From NCBI GenBank assembly GCA_001683825.1, contig LXTR01000061.1:1-64000 (forward strand): a DNA stretch of 64,000 nt, in the 5' to 3' direction. Below, one piece after another: positions 39,120-47,402 of the stretch. The notes beneath the pieces were generated by a model. That model searched no databases. It saw only the letters and a list, made by a program, of their open reading frames with translations, and was not told the DNA's origin. Position 1 is the stretch's first letter. Every line of letters begins with the position of its first letter. The translations under genes and the position numbers were made by a program. The DNA is from Flavobacteriaceae bacterium CP2B (GTDB taxonomy: Bacteria; Bacteroidota; Bacteroidia; Flavobacteriales; Flavobacteriaceae).

Positions 39120-39300
39120 TTCCCCGCAAGCTATTGTGCCCCACTGTGGTTTGCTTGCATGCAGGTTACGAAGTTACCCGGGGATGGGGTCAGGAATGAT
39201 CGCAATACTAAGGCTTTTCCAAGGTCCTGTATATCGCGGCCAGGTTGGCTGCCGCCAGGGTGCCAGGAGGCCGGGCAGCCAGGTCGACATATTAAGCGAC

Positions 39301-41370
39301 TTATTCCTGTGACTTTAGTTTTCTGAACAACTGGTTGGATTTCAACTTCTTCCAGTATTCCCTGAGGTCGCCTTTGACCTCTCCCGACATGATATAGAGG
39401 CCTATGACATTGGGGAACGACATCGCGAGGATCATCATGTCCGAAAAATCGAGTACGGCCCCCAGGCTTACCGAGGCGCCTATCACCACAAAAACAAGGA
39501 ACGTGACCTTATAGATCATTTCCGAACGGTTGCTCTTGCCAAAGAGATAGGTCCATGCCCGCATGCCGTAGTAGGACCAGGAGATCATTGTGGAAAAGGC
39601 GAAAAGGAATACCGCGATGCCCAGCACATAGGGGAACCAGCTGATGACACTGCCAAAAGCATCGGAGGTAAGTTGTGCCCCTGCCATGCCCTCTACTTCG
39701 TGCATTCCCGTAAAGATCAGGACCAGGGCGGTGAGGGTACAAACCACCACGGTATCTATAAAGGGTTCCAGCAAGGCTACAAAGCCCTCGGACGGGGGGT
39801 TGTTGGTCTTGGCCGTACTATGGGCGATAGCCGCAGAACCCACACCCGCCTCATTGGAGAAGGCGGCCCGTTGGAACCCAACTACCAGAACGCCTACCAC
39901 CCCACCTTTCAGGGCGCTGGGGTTAAAGGCGCCTTCGACGATGGCCGAAAAAGCCGGCCCGATATTTTCGATATTAAGGATGATCACCACCAGGGCTGCA
40001 ATGATATAGACCGAAGCCATGATGGGAACCACTTTCCCAGTCACCTTGGCAATACTCTTGATCCCGCCAATAATCACGACCCCCACCAGGATGGCGGTGA
40101 TGACCCCAAACCAGAAACCATTTCCTGCAAGCACCGGGAACTGCCCCGACAATTGTTCGAAAGACTGGTTGGCCTGGAACATATTGCCGCCCCCGAAAGA
40201 TGCCCCTATGGCCAGGACGGCAAACAAACCTGCCAGCACCTTGCCAAAGCCCTTCATATTCCTTTTTTCAAGGCCATAGCGCAAGTAGTTCATGGGGCCG
40301 CCAAACACGCGTCCATCGGGCAGGATATCGCGGTATTTGACCCCCAAGGTGCACTCGACGAACTTGGAGGACATCCCCAGTAAGCCGCAGACAATCATCC
40401 AAAAAGTCGCACCCGCGCCCCCCAGGGAAACGGCGACGGCTACCCCTGCGATATTTCCCAGGCCCACCGTTCCGGAAACAGCAGTGGCCAGTGCCTGGAA
40501 ATGTGTAACCTGTCCGGGGGCGCTGGGATCGTCATATTTGCCCTTAGCCAAATCGATGGCGTGCTTAAATCCCCGTAAATTGATGAAACCCATGCGGATG
40601 GTGAAAAATGTGGCCCCCAGTACCAGCCAAATCACGATAAACGGGATGTTCTTGGTCACGGGGTCCCCATTGGGATGGGTGATCACCTCAGGGCTGTCAT
40701 AGACAATCTCGGCCAGGATATGTGCCCCCTGTTCTATCACATGTTCTTTGTTCTCGGAATTATAGATGACCTTTCCTTCCCCGACAAGGTACTTCAACGT
40801 CCCTTCTGCCGTGGCGTTCACGGTAATCTCCCCACCCCTTTCACTGTCCACAATGGCGATGGGGTCTCCGGTCGCCACTTTGGCCCCCTCGGGTTTTAGC
40901 CAATTCTTCAGGATAAATTTGTCTTCTACCTCGGCCGACCAGCCGGGTGCGCCTATCCGTTTTACATCGGCATAGACTACCGGGTCATAGATCCCGATGG
41001 CCGCAAAGGGATCCCAGAATAAAACAGCGCCAAGTGCACTTACTGCAGGGGTCATCAGGCCATTGAATACCTCGGTAATGGCTTCCGTTTCCACGGTAAA
41101 AACCCTGGTAACGGAATTGCCCGCCGCATCGTTCACAATGACGGAATAGGGGATACCTTCCACAAGCCCTATGGCCCTCTTGGAAGTCCGGGGAGTGCCC
41201 TGGCTGCTCCATTTGTAGCTATAAGGGGGGGTCCCTCCCTCTACCTCAAGTTCTATAACGCCGTCGTTGATGGTGTTGGACGGGTTGAAGGTGGCACCAG
41301 AGACCCTGAGGTCCTGTGCGTGAGCCATTCCGATAAACAAGGCGAGAAAAAGCGCGAGTAGTTGTTTCAT
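39301..41370 (-). CDS. Alanine/glycine:Na+ symporter (AGCS family) with SprB-like and lipoyl-like N-terminal extension
   Basis: 689 residues against about 450-500 for a normal family member. Signal peptide MKQLLALFLALFIGMAHAQ. Residues about 20-95 form a SprB-repeat-like domain (GVIELEVEGGTPPYSYKWSSQG ... VIVNDAAGNSVTRVFTV). A biotinyl/lipoyl-like domain follows at about 145-225 (ILKNWLKPEGAKVATGDPIAIVDSERGGEITVNATAEGTLKYLV); its hairpin carries S-E-R-G-G, so no modifiable Lys is in place. From about 245 comes the AGCS transporter: ALATAVSGTVGLGNIAGVAVAVSLGGAGA, GGPMNYLRYGLE, FSNEAGVGSAAIAHSTAKT. The extension should lie outside the inner membrane. It stands alone. Confidence 0.9.
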   Translation of the reverse strand: MKQLLALFLALFIGMAHAQDLRVSGATFNPSNTINDGVIELEVEGGTPPYSYKWSSQGTPRTSKRAIGLVEGIPYSVIVNDAAGNSVTRVFTVETEAITEVFNGLMTPAVSALGAVLFWDPFAAIGIYDPVVYADVKRIGAPGWSAEVEDKFILKNWLKPEGAKVATGDPIAIVDSERGGEITVNATAEGTLKYLVGEGKVIYNSENKEHVIEQGAHILAEIVYDSPEVITHPNGDPVTKNIPFIVIWLVLGATFFTIRMGFINLRGFKHAIDLAKGKYDDPSAPGQVTHFQALATAVSGTVGLGNIAGVAVAVSLGGAGATFWMIVCGLLGMSSKFVECTLGVKYRDILPDGRVFGGPMNYLRYGLEKRNMKGFGKVLAGLFAVLAIGASFGGGNMFQANQSFEQLSGQFPVLAGNGFWFGVITAILVGVVIIGGIKSIAKVTGKVVPIMASVYIIAALVVIILNIENIGPAFSAIVEGAFNPSALKGGVVGVLVVGFQRAAFSNEAGVGSAAIAHSTAKTNNPPSEGFVALLEPFIDTVVVCTLTALVLIFTGMHEVEGMAGAQLTSDAFGSVISWFPYVLGIAVFLFAFSTMISWSYYGMRAWTYLFGKSNRSEMIYKVTFLVFVVIGASVSLGAVLDFSDMMILAMSFPNVIGLYIMSGEVKGDLREYWKKLKSNQLFRKLKSQE

Positions 41371-41469
41371 TCTTGGGTTATAGCGTTTGGTTTGTCGAAT
41401 CGATCAATAATTTAATGTCGGGCAATATCCTAAAAATTATCTACCCTATCAAATAATATTGTGATAGAA

Positions 41470-42477
41470 CTATTCCAGATGGAACATCTGGTTCAGTTTA
41501 CGGATTTGTTCGGGCCTGCCCAAAACTATGACCTTGCTCTTTGGCTGCAGGGGTAAATCGGCCTCTGGGTTGATGATGTAATTTCCATTGGGTTCAATGT
41601 AACCGATAATGGTACAGCCCGTCTTCCTGCGCAGGTCCAGGTCGCGAAGCGAGTTGCACTCCATCTGGTCTTTAAAGTCCTCTATGGCTACCTCTTCCAG
41701 GTTGGTGGTGTGCTCCCCTTCGGTAGAAAGCTTGTCCATAAAGGTGATCAGGTCCGGGATAACTACCAGCGAAGCCATATGGTCGCCCCCTATCTTATCG
41801 GGCATAATGACCTTATCGGCGCCCGCCAGGTGCAGCTTTTTTTGGGAAGTGATCAGCGAAGCCCTGCTGATGATAAACAGGTTGTTGTTCATCTGCCGTG
41901 CAGATAACACGACCATGAGGTTCGCCGCATCATCCGGAAGGGAGGAAATCAGGTATTGCGCCTTTTCAATACCCGCCGTTTGCAGCACCTCATCCTCGTT
42001 GGCGTCCCCTTCGATAAACAGGACCTCATCTTCGTATTTTTCAATGATCTCCCGCTCCCTCTCGATGACCACATAAGGCTTGTTATAAGCTTTTAGGCGG
42101 GCCGCAGCCTGCATTCCGTTCCGGCCGAAGCCACAGACAATCACGTGATCGTTCAACTTATCGATGGCGTTTTTCACTTTTTTCATTTTTAGTAGTTGCA
42201 AGGAATTTCTGCTCAGGATATATTCTGTGATTACCGAGATGGCAAAGGCAAATATAAATACGCTGGAAACGATCAGGAAAATTGTGAAAACCTTGGCATC
42301 GGCATCCAGCGGCTTTACCTCCATAAATCCCACGGTGGTCACGGTAATGATGGTCATATACAACGCGTCCAGCCAGTCGTAATCCGATACAAAACGGTAG
42401 CCCAATATGCCTATCATGAGCATGGTGAGCATCAGGGCCAGGGCGAGGATGATTTTTGAACGGAATAGCTTTAGCAT
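41470..42477 (-). CDS. Two-TM potassium channel with RCK (TrkA-N/TrkA-C) domain and altered selectivity filter
   Basis: 335 residues of MthK layout: TM1 (IILALALMLTMLMIGILGY), pore, TM2 (FTIFLIVSSVFIFAFAISVITEYIL), RCK N with Rossmann motif HVIVCGFGRNGMQAAARL and nucleotide-end Glu (VVIERE), and a TrkA-C domain (TGCTIIGYIEPNGNYIINPEADLPLQPKSKVIVLG). The filter reads T-T-V-G-F-M-E, so the usual second Gly of GYG is Met (codon 42322-42324). It is the last gene of an operon with DUF2851 and PspC-like genes, 2 bp after the latter. Confidence 0.9.
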   Translation of the reverse strand: MLKLFRSKIILALALMLTMLMIGILGYRFVSDYDWLDALYMTIITVTTVGFMEVKPLDADAKVFTIFLIVSSVFIFAFAISVITEYILSRNSLQLLKMKKVKNAIDKLNDHVIVCGFGRNGMQAAARLKAYNKPYVVIEREREIIEKYEDEVLFIEGDANEDEVLQTAGIEKAQYLISSLPDDAANLMVVLSARQMNNNLFIISRASLITSQKKLHLAGADKVIMPDKIGGDHMASLVVIPDLITFMDKLSTEGEHTTNLEEVAIEDFKDQMECNSLRDLDLRRKTGCTIIGYIEPNGNYIINPEADLPLQPKSKVIVLGRPEQIRKLNQMFHLE

Positions 42478-42479
42478 AA

Positions 42480-42707
42480 TCAGAGATCAAAAACCGAGGT
42501 TCGCTTGGTATACAACAAGTCCTTGATCCTGAGCCAAAAAGCCAGGAAAAGATACAGGGCAAAGCCAAAACCCAGGGTTACAAAGGTCAGGTAAATGAAG
42601 GAGGTACGTACCACCCTCGCCCGAATCCCAAGGCGTTCGGCAATGCGCCTGCAAACCGCAAAGCCCCGCTTCTGAAAGAAATACAGAATTTGATAAAAGA
42701 TATTCAT
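42480..42707 (-). CDS. PspC-domain protein
   Basis: 75 residues. The N-terminal half (GFAVCRRIAERLGIRARVVRTSFIYLTFVTLGFGFALYLFLAFWL) is the PspC fold: a small helical cap and a hydrophobic helix. PspC domains occur in envelope-stress systems, but stand-alone copies like this one have no set role. It sits 12 bp after DUF2851 and 2 bp before the K+ channel, so the three are co-transcribed. Confidence 0.8.
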   Translation of the reverse strand: MNIFYQILYFFQKRGFAVCRRIAERLGIRARVVRTSFIYLTFVTLGFGFALYLFLAFWLRIKDLLYTKRTSVFDL

Positions 42708-42719
42708 CGCCTAAAAATA

Positions 42720-44000
42720 CTACTTTCCGCCCAATAATCGACATCCCACGGCACAATGCAGGCAACGGTTTCTCGAACAATATTCCCGGTACAACTGCAG
42801 CATGGCCTGGCTGTCTTTGCCGTTAGCTGCTACCAGCCCAAGGCCCCTGAAGCGGCTGATGATGTGGTTTTTTTCTGCCGGGAGCTTTTCCAGTATTCGT
42901 AGAATGTGGTCGTTCGCATGACGCCCGCTATGCCTTGCATAGCAGAATTTAAAAGGCAGGATGGTATTGATCAGCAACAGGTTGATGAAGTTCCTGCTGA
43001 GCTGTTTGACCCTATTTGGGGAAGGTTTCCCAAAGGTATAGTGCTCTTGCCAATAGGCGCTGCTCCGCACGCCGAAGAGGCATTGGATTTCCGAAAAGCC
43101 TGGCGCGGCCATGGCCTTGCTGAAAAGGTGCTGACGCGTAGCGTATAGTACGGCAAACTGTGAAAGCCTTATAGTGGGGAAATTGGCTGGCCTCAACCTT
43201 GCAAATTCGGGTGTTCTTACCCCCTTTTTTATTAGTGGGTGCAGCCTTCCCAGGTAAGCAAACTCCTCCCGGAGTTCATGGAAATACCGGTCTGTACAAC
43301 CTTCCTGCTCCAAAAGGCCCGATACCCCGAATAACAGGCTCTCCAGACGAACGACATTGTCCCCGATCCGGCGGACTATGGAAAAGTCCACGGCCTGCCC
43401 TATCTGATGAAAGGCTTCCCCGTTGATATTAAGCCCAAAATTCTTCAATAATCGCGCGAAGAATACCTGTTCCCAATCGTTGTTGGAAGATGCCAGCGCA
43501 GCATCAATTTCTACGGACTTCCTTTCCAGCCGTTCAAAATAGAGCCGTTCCAGCCACTGCATTATCAAAAAAGGGTCTGTTTCGGCTATATCCCCTTCGC
43601 AATTAATAAAGCGTCGGCGTTGATACTCAAATAACTTCCGGTATCGCATGAGCAAGGGCCGCGGGACAATATTCCTGAGTTCCAGTGCCGGGATTCGGCT
43701 TTGGTCTCCCCGGAATACCGGAATATCATCTTCCCAAACCACATGCAGGACCACATTGTTGTAATTGCCGTCCGCTTCATGCCGGTGCTGGTACCAGTCT
43801 GACGCCTTGACATGGATTTCAACGTTCCCGGCCCATAACTGTCCGTCAATGGATATCCGCGCATTGAAAAAATCGGGGCCCGAATAGGGGTTGTGGGTGC
43901 CTGTATCGTGGATTTGCAGGGCCTCCCCGGCAGAAGTTTGTAAACCGTTCAGGGGAAGTTTACGGTGTTTCCAGACAAAGTGGAGCAGGTCTTCGCGCAT
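42720..44000 (-). CDS. DUF2851 family protein
   Basis: 426 residues. The N-terminal part (MREDLLHFVWKHRKLPLNGLQTSAGEALQIHDTGTHNPYSGPDFFNARISIDGQLWAGNVEIHVKASDW, of which TGTHNPYSGPDFFNA and GNVEIH are the markers) is diagnostic of DUF2851, a Bacteroidota family of unknown function. The conserved E/H/D residues there suggest a metal- or nuclease-like site, but this is unproven. The C-terminus has a tight Cys cluster, C-x4-C-x2-C-x3-C (YCSRNRCLHCAVGCRLL), that could bind zinc or an iron-sulfur cluster. First gene of the operon with PspC-like and K+ channel genes. Confidence 0.88.
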   Translation of the reverse strand: MREDLLHFVWKHRKLPLNGLQTSAGEALQIHDTGTHNPYSGPDFFNARISIDGQLWAGNVEIHVKASDWYQHRHEADGNYNNVVLHVVWEDDIPVFRGDQSRIPALELRNIVPRPLLMRYRKLFEYQRRRFINCEGDIAETDPFLIMQWLERLYFERLERKSVEIDAALASSNNDWEQVFFARLLKNFGLNINGEAFHQIGQAVDFSIVRRIGDNVVRLESLLFGVSGLLEQEGCTDRYFHELREEFAYLGRLHPLIKKGVRTPEFARLRPANFPTIRLSQFAVLYATRQHLFSKAMAAPGFSEIQCLFGVRSSAYWQEHYTFGKPSPNRVKQLSRNFINLLLINTILPFKFCYARHSGRHANDHILRILEKLPAEKNHIISRFRGLGLVAANGKDSQAMLQLYREYCSRNRCLHCAVGCRLLGGK

Positions 44001-44041
44001 GCCTTAAAGGTAGGCCGCTGCCCCGCGAAAAACTTGCAGTG

Positions 44042-44557
44042 CTAAGGGGCCCAGTTGCCGGCATAGGAAAGGTCTTCGCCCCCCAGTTCCTTCAGGTAGC
44101 CATATTTGATGCGGTTGATCTGCCGGATATGGTGGTAATCATGGGCCAGCCAGTTGGCGAGCAATCGATGGGCTGTCATGGGACCCAATTCAGGATGGAG
44201 GAAAGCCAATGACCAGTCTGGGCGCTCCAGAGCATTCAGCCATAGTGCGGACTGTTCCCTTTCTTTGAGGAAGTTTTCCAACATCCGCGGGTAGTCCTGG
44301 GAGTAATACCCCCTTTCGGTCACCCAGGCTTGCGGATTGATGGGCCGAAGCGGGCCCTGGCCGGGATGAAGGGCCAGGCGGGTCCTTGCCCTGAAATCCT
44401 CGCGTTCCTCGTCATACAAATGGCAGACTACCTCCAGCAGCGACCAGGAGCCCCCGGGGGGACGCCATAGGTATGCCTCTTTGGGCACCCTTTTCAGGAG
44501 CTTTTCAAAAACGCCATGGTTATCGGTCAGGCCTTGTATGATGAAACCTGGAGACAT
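44042..44557 (-). CDS. DinB family metal-dependent four-helix protein
   Basis: 171 residues. The three His typical of DinB-like metal sites are visible: H in LEVVCHLYDEEREDFRARTRL, and the pair in NWLAHDYHHIRQINRIKYGYL. Family members include thiol-S-transferases (bacillithiol-type) and DNA-damage proteins; substrate unknown here. It is 41 bp upstream of DUF2851 and 18 bp behind the rhodanese gene, all on the minus strand. Confidence 0.85.
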   Translation of the reverse strand: MSPGFIIQGLTDNHGVFEKLLKRVPKEAYLWRPPGGSWSLLEVVCHLYDEEREDFRARTRLALHPGQGPLRPINPQAWVTERGYYSQDYPRMLENFLKEREQSALWLNALERPDWSLAFLHPELGPMTAHRLLANWLAHDYHHIRQINRIKYGYLKELGGEDLSYAGNWAP

Positions 44558-44575
44558 GGTTGTCCATTGTATACG

Positions 44576-44890
44576 CTATTCCTCCGTTACCTCACCTTCC
44601 CACTCCAGCATGCCCCCCATCAGGTTATAGGCATTGGCAATCCCCATCTTATTCATGAGGGTGCACGCTTGCCCACTTCGGTTGCCCGACCTGCAGTACA
44701 CGTAGTAGTTCTTGGATTTGTCGAGGTTTTCAAGCTCGTCCAGGAACGTTTGTCCCTGGTAAAAGTCGATATTGATAGCATCGGGAATGTACCCCTCTTC
44801 CACTTCTTCGGGTGTTCGCACGTCCAGGATTACAGCGTTCTCGTCCTGTTTCAGCTGTTCCACCCATTCTTCCTGAGTCAAATCTGCCAT
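44576..44890 (-). CDS. Single-domain rhodanese-like protein
   Basis: 104 residues covering one rhodanese domain. The active-site loop is YCRSGNRSGQACTLM, with the catalytic Cys followed by R-S-G-N-R-S. The N-terminal DVRTPEEVEEGYIPDAINIDF is equally typical. It is a cytosolic sulfur carrier or sulfurtransferase. It follows the peroxiredoxin-like gene by 72 bp. Confidence 0.92.
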   Translation of the reverse strand: MADLTQEEWVEQLKQDENAVILDVRTPEEVEEGYIPDAINIDFYQGQTFLDELENLDKSKNYYVYCRSGNRSGQACTLMNKMGIANAYNLMGGMLEWEGEVTEE

Positions 44891-44962
44891 AGTAAAGATG
44901 TATAACTTGCGCTAAAATACATATCCCTCCCCAAAAGCCCGAATAAAAGTGTAAAATCTGTA

Positions 44963-45583
44963 CTATACTTTTATGCTGCAACCAATGGCGCGGGTGGTCT
45001 CTACCGGGATCTGCACCCCACCGAGCATGGCATCCACAGCGTCCTCTACATATCGAGTCTTAACGGCACCAGCATCCTGGTAGTTGTCGTCAATGGTCCC
45101 GATGTACCGCACAAGGTTGCCCCTGCCAGTTTTTTCGAGCAGGAAAACATGGGGGGTGCGGGTAGCTCCGTACCTAGGATAGACCTTTTGCCCTTCGTCC
45201 AACAGGTAGGGAAAGGGGAACCCCTTGGCCTTTGCCCTTTGTTGCATTTTAGCAAAACTGTCTCCCGGCTGTACGGAAGGGTTGTTGGGGTTGATCGCGA
45301 TGACAGGAACCCCCTGGTCCCTGTATTTTTTATCCAGGGCGATGATCCTGTCCTCGTACGCCACGGCATACGGACAGGTATTGCAGGTAAATATCACCAG
45401 GAACCCCCGGGCTTCTTTATAATCGGCAAGGGAAACCATCTTCCCGTCGATATTCTTCAGGGAAAAATCGGCGGCATAATCCCCTATACCATAACCCTCC
45501 AGGGCAACCTCCCTGTTCAGGGAAAAGGCAGTGAACAATACCACCAAAAAGAGACTCAGGCTTATTATACGTGTATTCATCAT
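44963..45583 (-). CDS. Exported thioredoxin-fold (AhpC/TSA-like redoxin) protein
   Basis: 206 residues. N-terminal hydrophobic segment (IISLSLFLVVLFTAFSL) as signal peptide or anchor. The redoxin core begins YGIGDYAADFSLKNIDGKMVSLADYKEARGFLVIFTCNTCPYAVAYEDRI, with CNTC as active-site pair, and has cis-Pro in ATRTPHVFLLEK. Likely a periplasmic reductase or resurrecting thiol protein. It begins 3 bp after the TlpA-like gene, so the two thioredoxin-fold genes form one operon. Confidence 0.87.
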   Translation of the reverse strand: MMNTRIISLSLFLVVLFTAFSLNREVALEGYGIGDYAADFSLKNIDGKMVSLADYKEARGFLVIFTCNTCPYAVAYEDRIIALDKKYRDQGVPVIAINPNNPSVQPGDSFAKMQQRAKAKGFPFPYLLDEGQKVYPRYGATRTPHVFLLEKTGRGNLVRYIGTIDDNYQDAGAVKTRYVEDAVDAMLGGVQIPVETTRAIGCSIKV

Positions 45584-45586
45584 AGC

Positions 45587-46129
45587 TTACAGATTAAAGT
45601 TAGACAAGACTTCGTTCAGCCTTTCATAGGAAAAGGCCTCTTCGAAGAACATTCGTTTTTCCCTGTTATAGATCAAGGTCGCGGGGATGGCGCCAGACCA
45701 GTCCTGGTCGACCAGGGGGATCCAGGTATTCTGCGAGGGGTCATCGAGTACCACCACGTGCGATTTCAAATTCCGTTCCTTTACAAAAGGCACCAAATGG
45801 GAATCCCACATCCGCGGCATGTCCAGGCTGACCAGGAGTACCTGCAGGCCGCGATCCTTGTAGTCTGACTGTATTTGTTCCATATACGGCAGCTCCTTTA
45901 CGCAGGGGGCACACCAGGTAGCCCAGAAATTAACAATATAGGTATCCCCATCCTCCAGGTGCAGCAGGGGTTCCAGGCCATCGAAATCATATACAGGAAT
46001 GCTCAGTGCCCCCGATTCAATTGTTTCCCTGGGTTCGGGGGCATGCAAGGCCAGGCCCTTTTCCTTGGTACTCCCCGGCCCGCAGCCAACAAGGATAAAC
46101 ATCAGGGTTACAAGGCGTTTCAGAGGCAT
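45587..46129 (-). CDS. TlpA-like lipoprotein, thioredoxin-fold
   Basis: 180 residues from the ATG at 46129; an upstream TTG at 46162 is rejected since the shorter form gives a clean lipoprotein signal (MPLKRLVTLMFILVGC with lipobox LVGC). The active site is FWATWCAPCVKELPYMEQ, with the WCAPC motif of TlpA/ResA proteins, and cis-Pro in GAIPATLIYNREK. It is expected to be lipid-anchored in the periplasm and to reduce or oxidise thiols, for example in cytochrome c assembly. Divergent from the MarR gene. Confidence 0.88.
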   Translation of the reverse strand: MPLKRLVTLMFILVGCGPGSTKEKGLALHAPEPRETIESGALSIPVYDFDGLEPLLHLEDGDTYIVNFWATWCAPCVKELPYMEQIQSDYKDRGLQVLLVSLDMPRMWDSHLVPFVKERNLKSHVVVLDDPSQNTWIPLVDQDWSGAIPATLIYNREKRMFFEEAFSYERLNEVLSNFNL

Positions 46130-46235
46130 GAGGAAGTATCTTGGTCTTTTTAAATTTACCAATCCCCTGCCTTCCCTAAGGTAAGTTTAACAAAAATTTA
46201 TCGGTGTTCATGGACATACTTTCAAAAAATGCCTA

Positions 46236-46252
46236 TACATTTGTACATACAA
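46236..46252 (+). promoter_or_regulatory. MarR-operon -7 element with overlapping inverted-repeat operator
   Basis: TACATTTG (46236-46243) matches the -7 consensus. It overlaps the perfect inverted repeat TTGTA-ca-TACAA (46241-46252), which would sit on the transcription start. Such short A/T-rich palindromes are typical MarR binding sites, so autorepression of the following gene is inferred. No convincing -33 box is seen. Confidence 0.5.
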
Positions 46253-46265
46253 TTGTTGTAATAAC

Positions 46266-46712
46266 ATGAATGTAGAGGAAATTCTCAAGACCCAAAAAAA
46301 GATCCCCCTGGTCACAAGGACGGTCATTCATTTGATGCTGGTGAACAACCGGATTTCCGAAGCCAGCACCCACGCCTTAAAACCCTATGACGTATCCACG
46401 GAACAATTCAATGTACTGCGGATCCTCCAGGGGCAGGGCGATCGCCCGGCCAACCTGTCGACCCTCAACGAACGGATGATCACCAAAATGAGCAATACCA
46501 GCCGCCTGGTTGACAAATTATTGGCCAAAGGCTATGTGAGTCGTGCGGTTTGCGAAAGCAACCGCCGCAAAATCGAGATCCGCATCACCCCGAAGGGGTT
46601 GAAAGCCCTGGAGGACATGAGCCGGGCCGTGAAAGCAATGGAAGAAGAGCTACTTAAAAATTTTGCCAAACCCCAACTGCAGCAGTTAAATGCGCTATTG
46701 GACAATTTCTAA
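46266..46712 (+). CDS. MarR-family transcriptional regulator
   Basis: 148 residues with the winged-helix fold of MarR: dimerisation helix (RTVIHLMLVNNRISEASTHAL), recognition-helix region (NLSTLNERMITKMSNTSRLVDKLLAKGYVSRAV), wing (ESNRRKIEIRITPKGLKAL). It is followed after 6 bp by a nitroreductase and then by YceI. By analogy with other MarR-nitroreductase pairs it likely responds to electrophiles, quinones or phenolic compounds. An operator-like palindrome overlaps its promoter. Confidence 0.92.
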   Translation: MNVEEILKTQKKIPLVTRTVIHLMLVNNRISEASTHALKPYDVSTEQFNVLRILQGQGDRPANLSTLNERMITKMSNTSRLVDKLLAKGYVSRAVCESNRRKIEIRITPKGLKALEDMSRAVKAMEEELLKNFAKPQLQQLNALLDNF

Positions 46713-46718
46713 ACAGAT

Positions 46719-47351
46719 ATGAGCACCCTTATCAAAAGCCTTAAATGGCGTTATGCCACCAAAAAATTCGACCCCTCGCGAAAAGTTCGCGAAGAAGACT
46801 TAAATACCATCCTGGAAGCGGCACGCCTCAGTGCGTCTTCCTATGGCCTGCAACCCTATAAAATCCTCGTTATCGAAGATGCCGAAACCAGGGAGCAACT
46901 CAAAGAAGCCTCCTGGGGGCAATCGCAGATTACCGATGCATCGCACCTGGTGGTATTGGCCAATATCGTAGCACCCCAGGAAGGCCTGGTAGACCAGTAT
47001 ATGGAAAACGTCAGCCTTCAGCGCGACATCCCGGTGGAAGAGTTGCAGGGCTATGCCACATTTATTAAAACCAAGCTCAACGCGCTGTCTACGGAGGATG
47101 CCGCCAACTGGACGGCCCGGCAGGCCTACATCGTCCTGGGCAACCTCCTGGCGGCCGCTGCAGAACTCAAGGTTGATACCTGCCCGATGGAAGGTTTTGA
47201 CAACGAAGCTTACAACCGTATCCTGGGATTGGAAGCGGAGGGCTTGAACGCCGCCGTGGTGGCCGCAGTGGGCTACCGCTCCCCGGAAGACCAAACCCAG
47301 TACCAAAAAAAGGTACGACAACCCAAAGAACTACTATATACCCATATATAA
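46719..47351 (+). CDS. NAD(P)H-dependent nitroreductase (NfsB-like, FMN)
   Basis: 210 residues. N-terminal LKWRYATKKFDPSRKV (FMN-phosphate binding Arg/Lys region), then RLSASSYGLQPYKILVI and the C-terminal TCPMEGFDNEAYNRILGLEAEGLNAAVVAAVGYRS. These match oxygen-insensitive NAD(P)H nitroreductases/dihydropteridine reductases. It reduces nitro compounds or quinones. Second gene of the MarR operon, which suggests control by it. Confidence 0.92.
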   Translation: MSTLIKSLKWRYATKKFDPSRKVREEDLNTILEAARLSASSYGLQPYKILVIEDAETREQLKEASWGQSQITDASHLVVLANIVAPQEGLVDQYMENVSLQRDIPVEELQGYATFIKTKLNALSTEDAANWTARQAYIVLGNLLAAAAELKVDTCPMEGFDNEAYNRILGLEAEGLNAAVVAAVGYRSPEDQTQYQKKVRQPKELLYTHI

Positions 47352-47402
47352 TTCAAATCACAAGCAGTAACCCTAACAGTAATTCAATTTAAATCCACAA
47401 AC

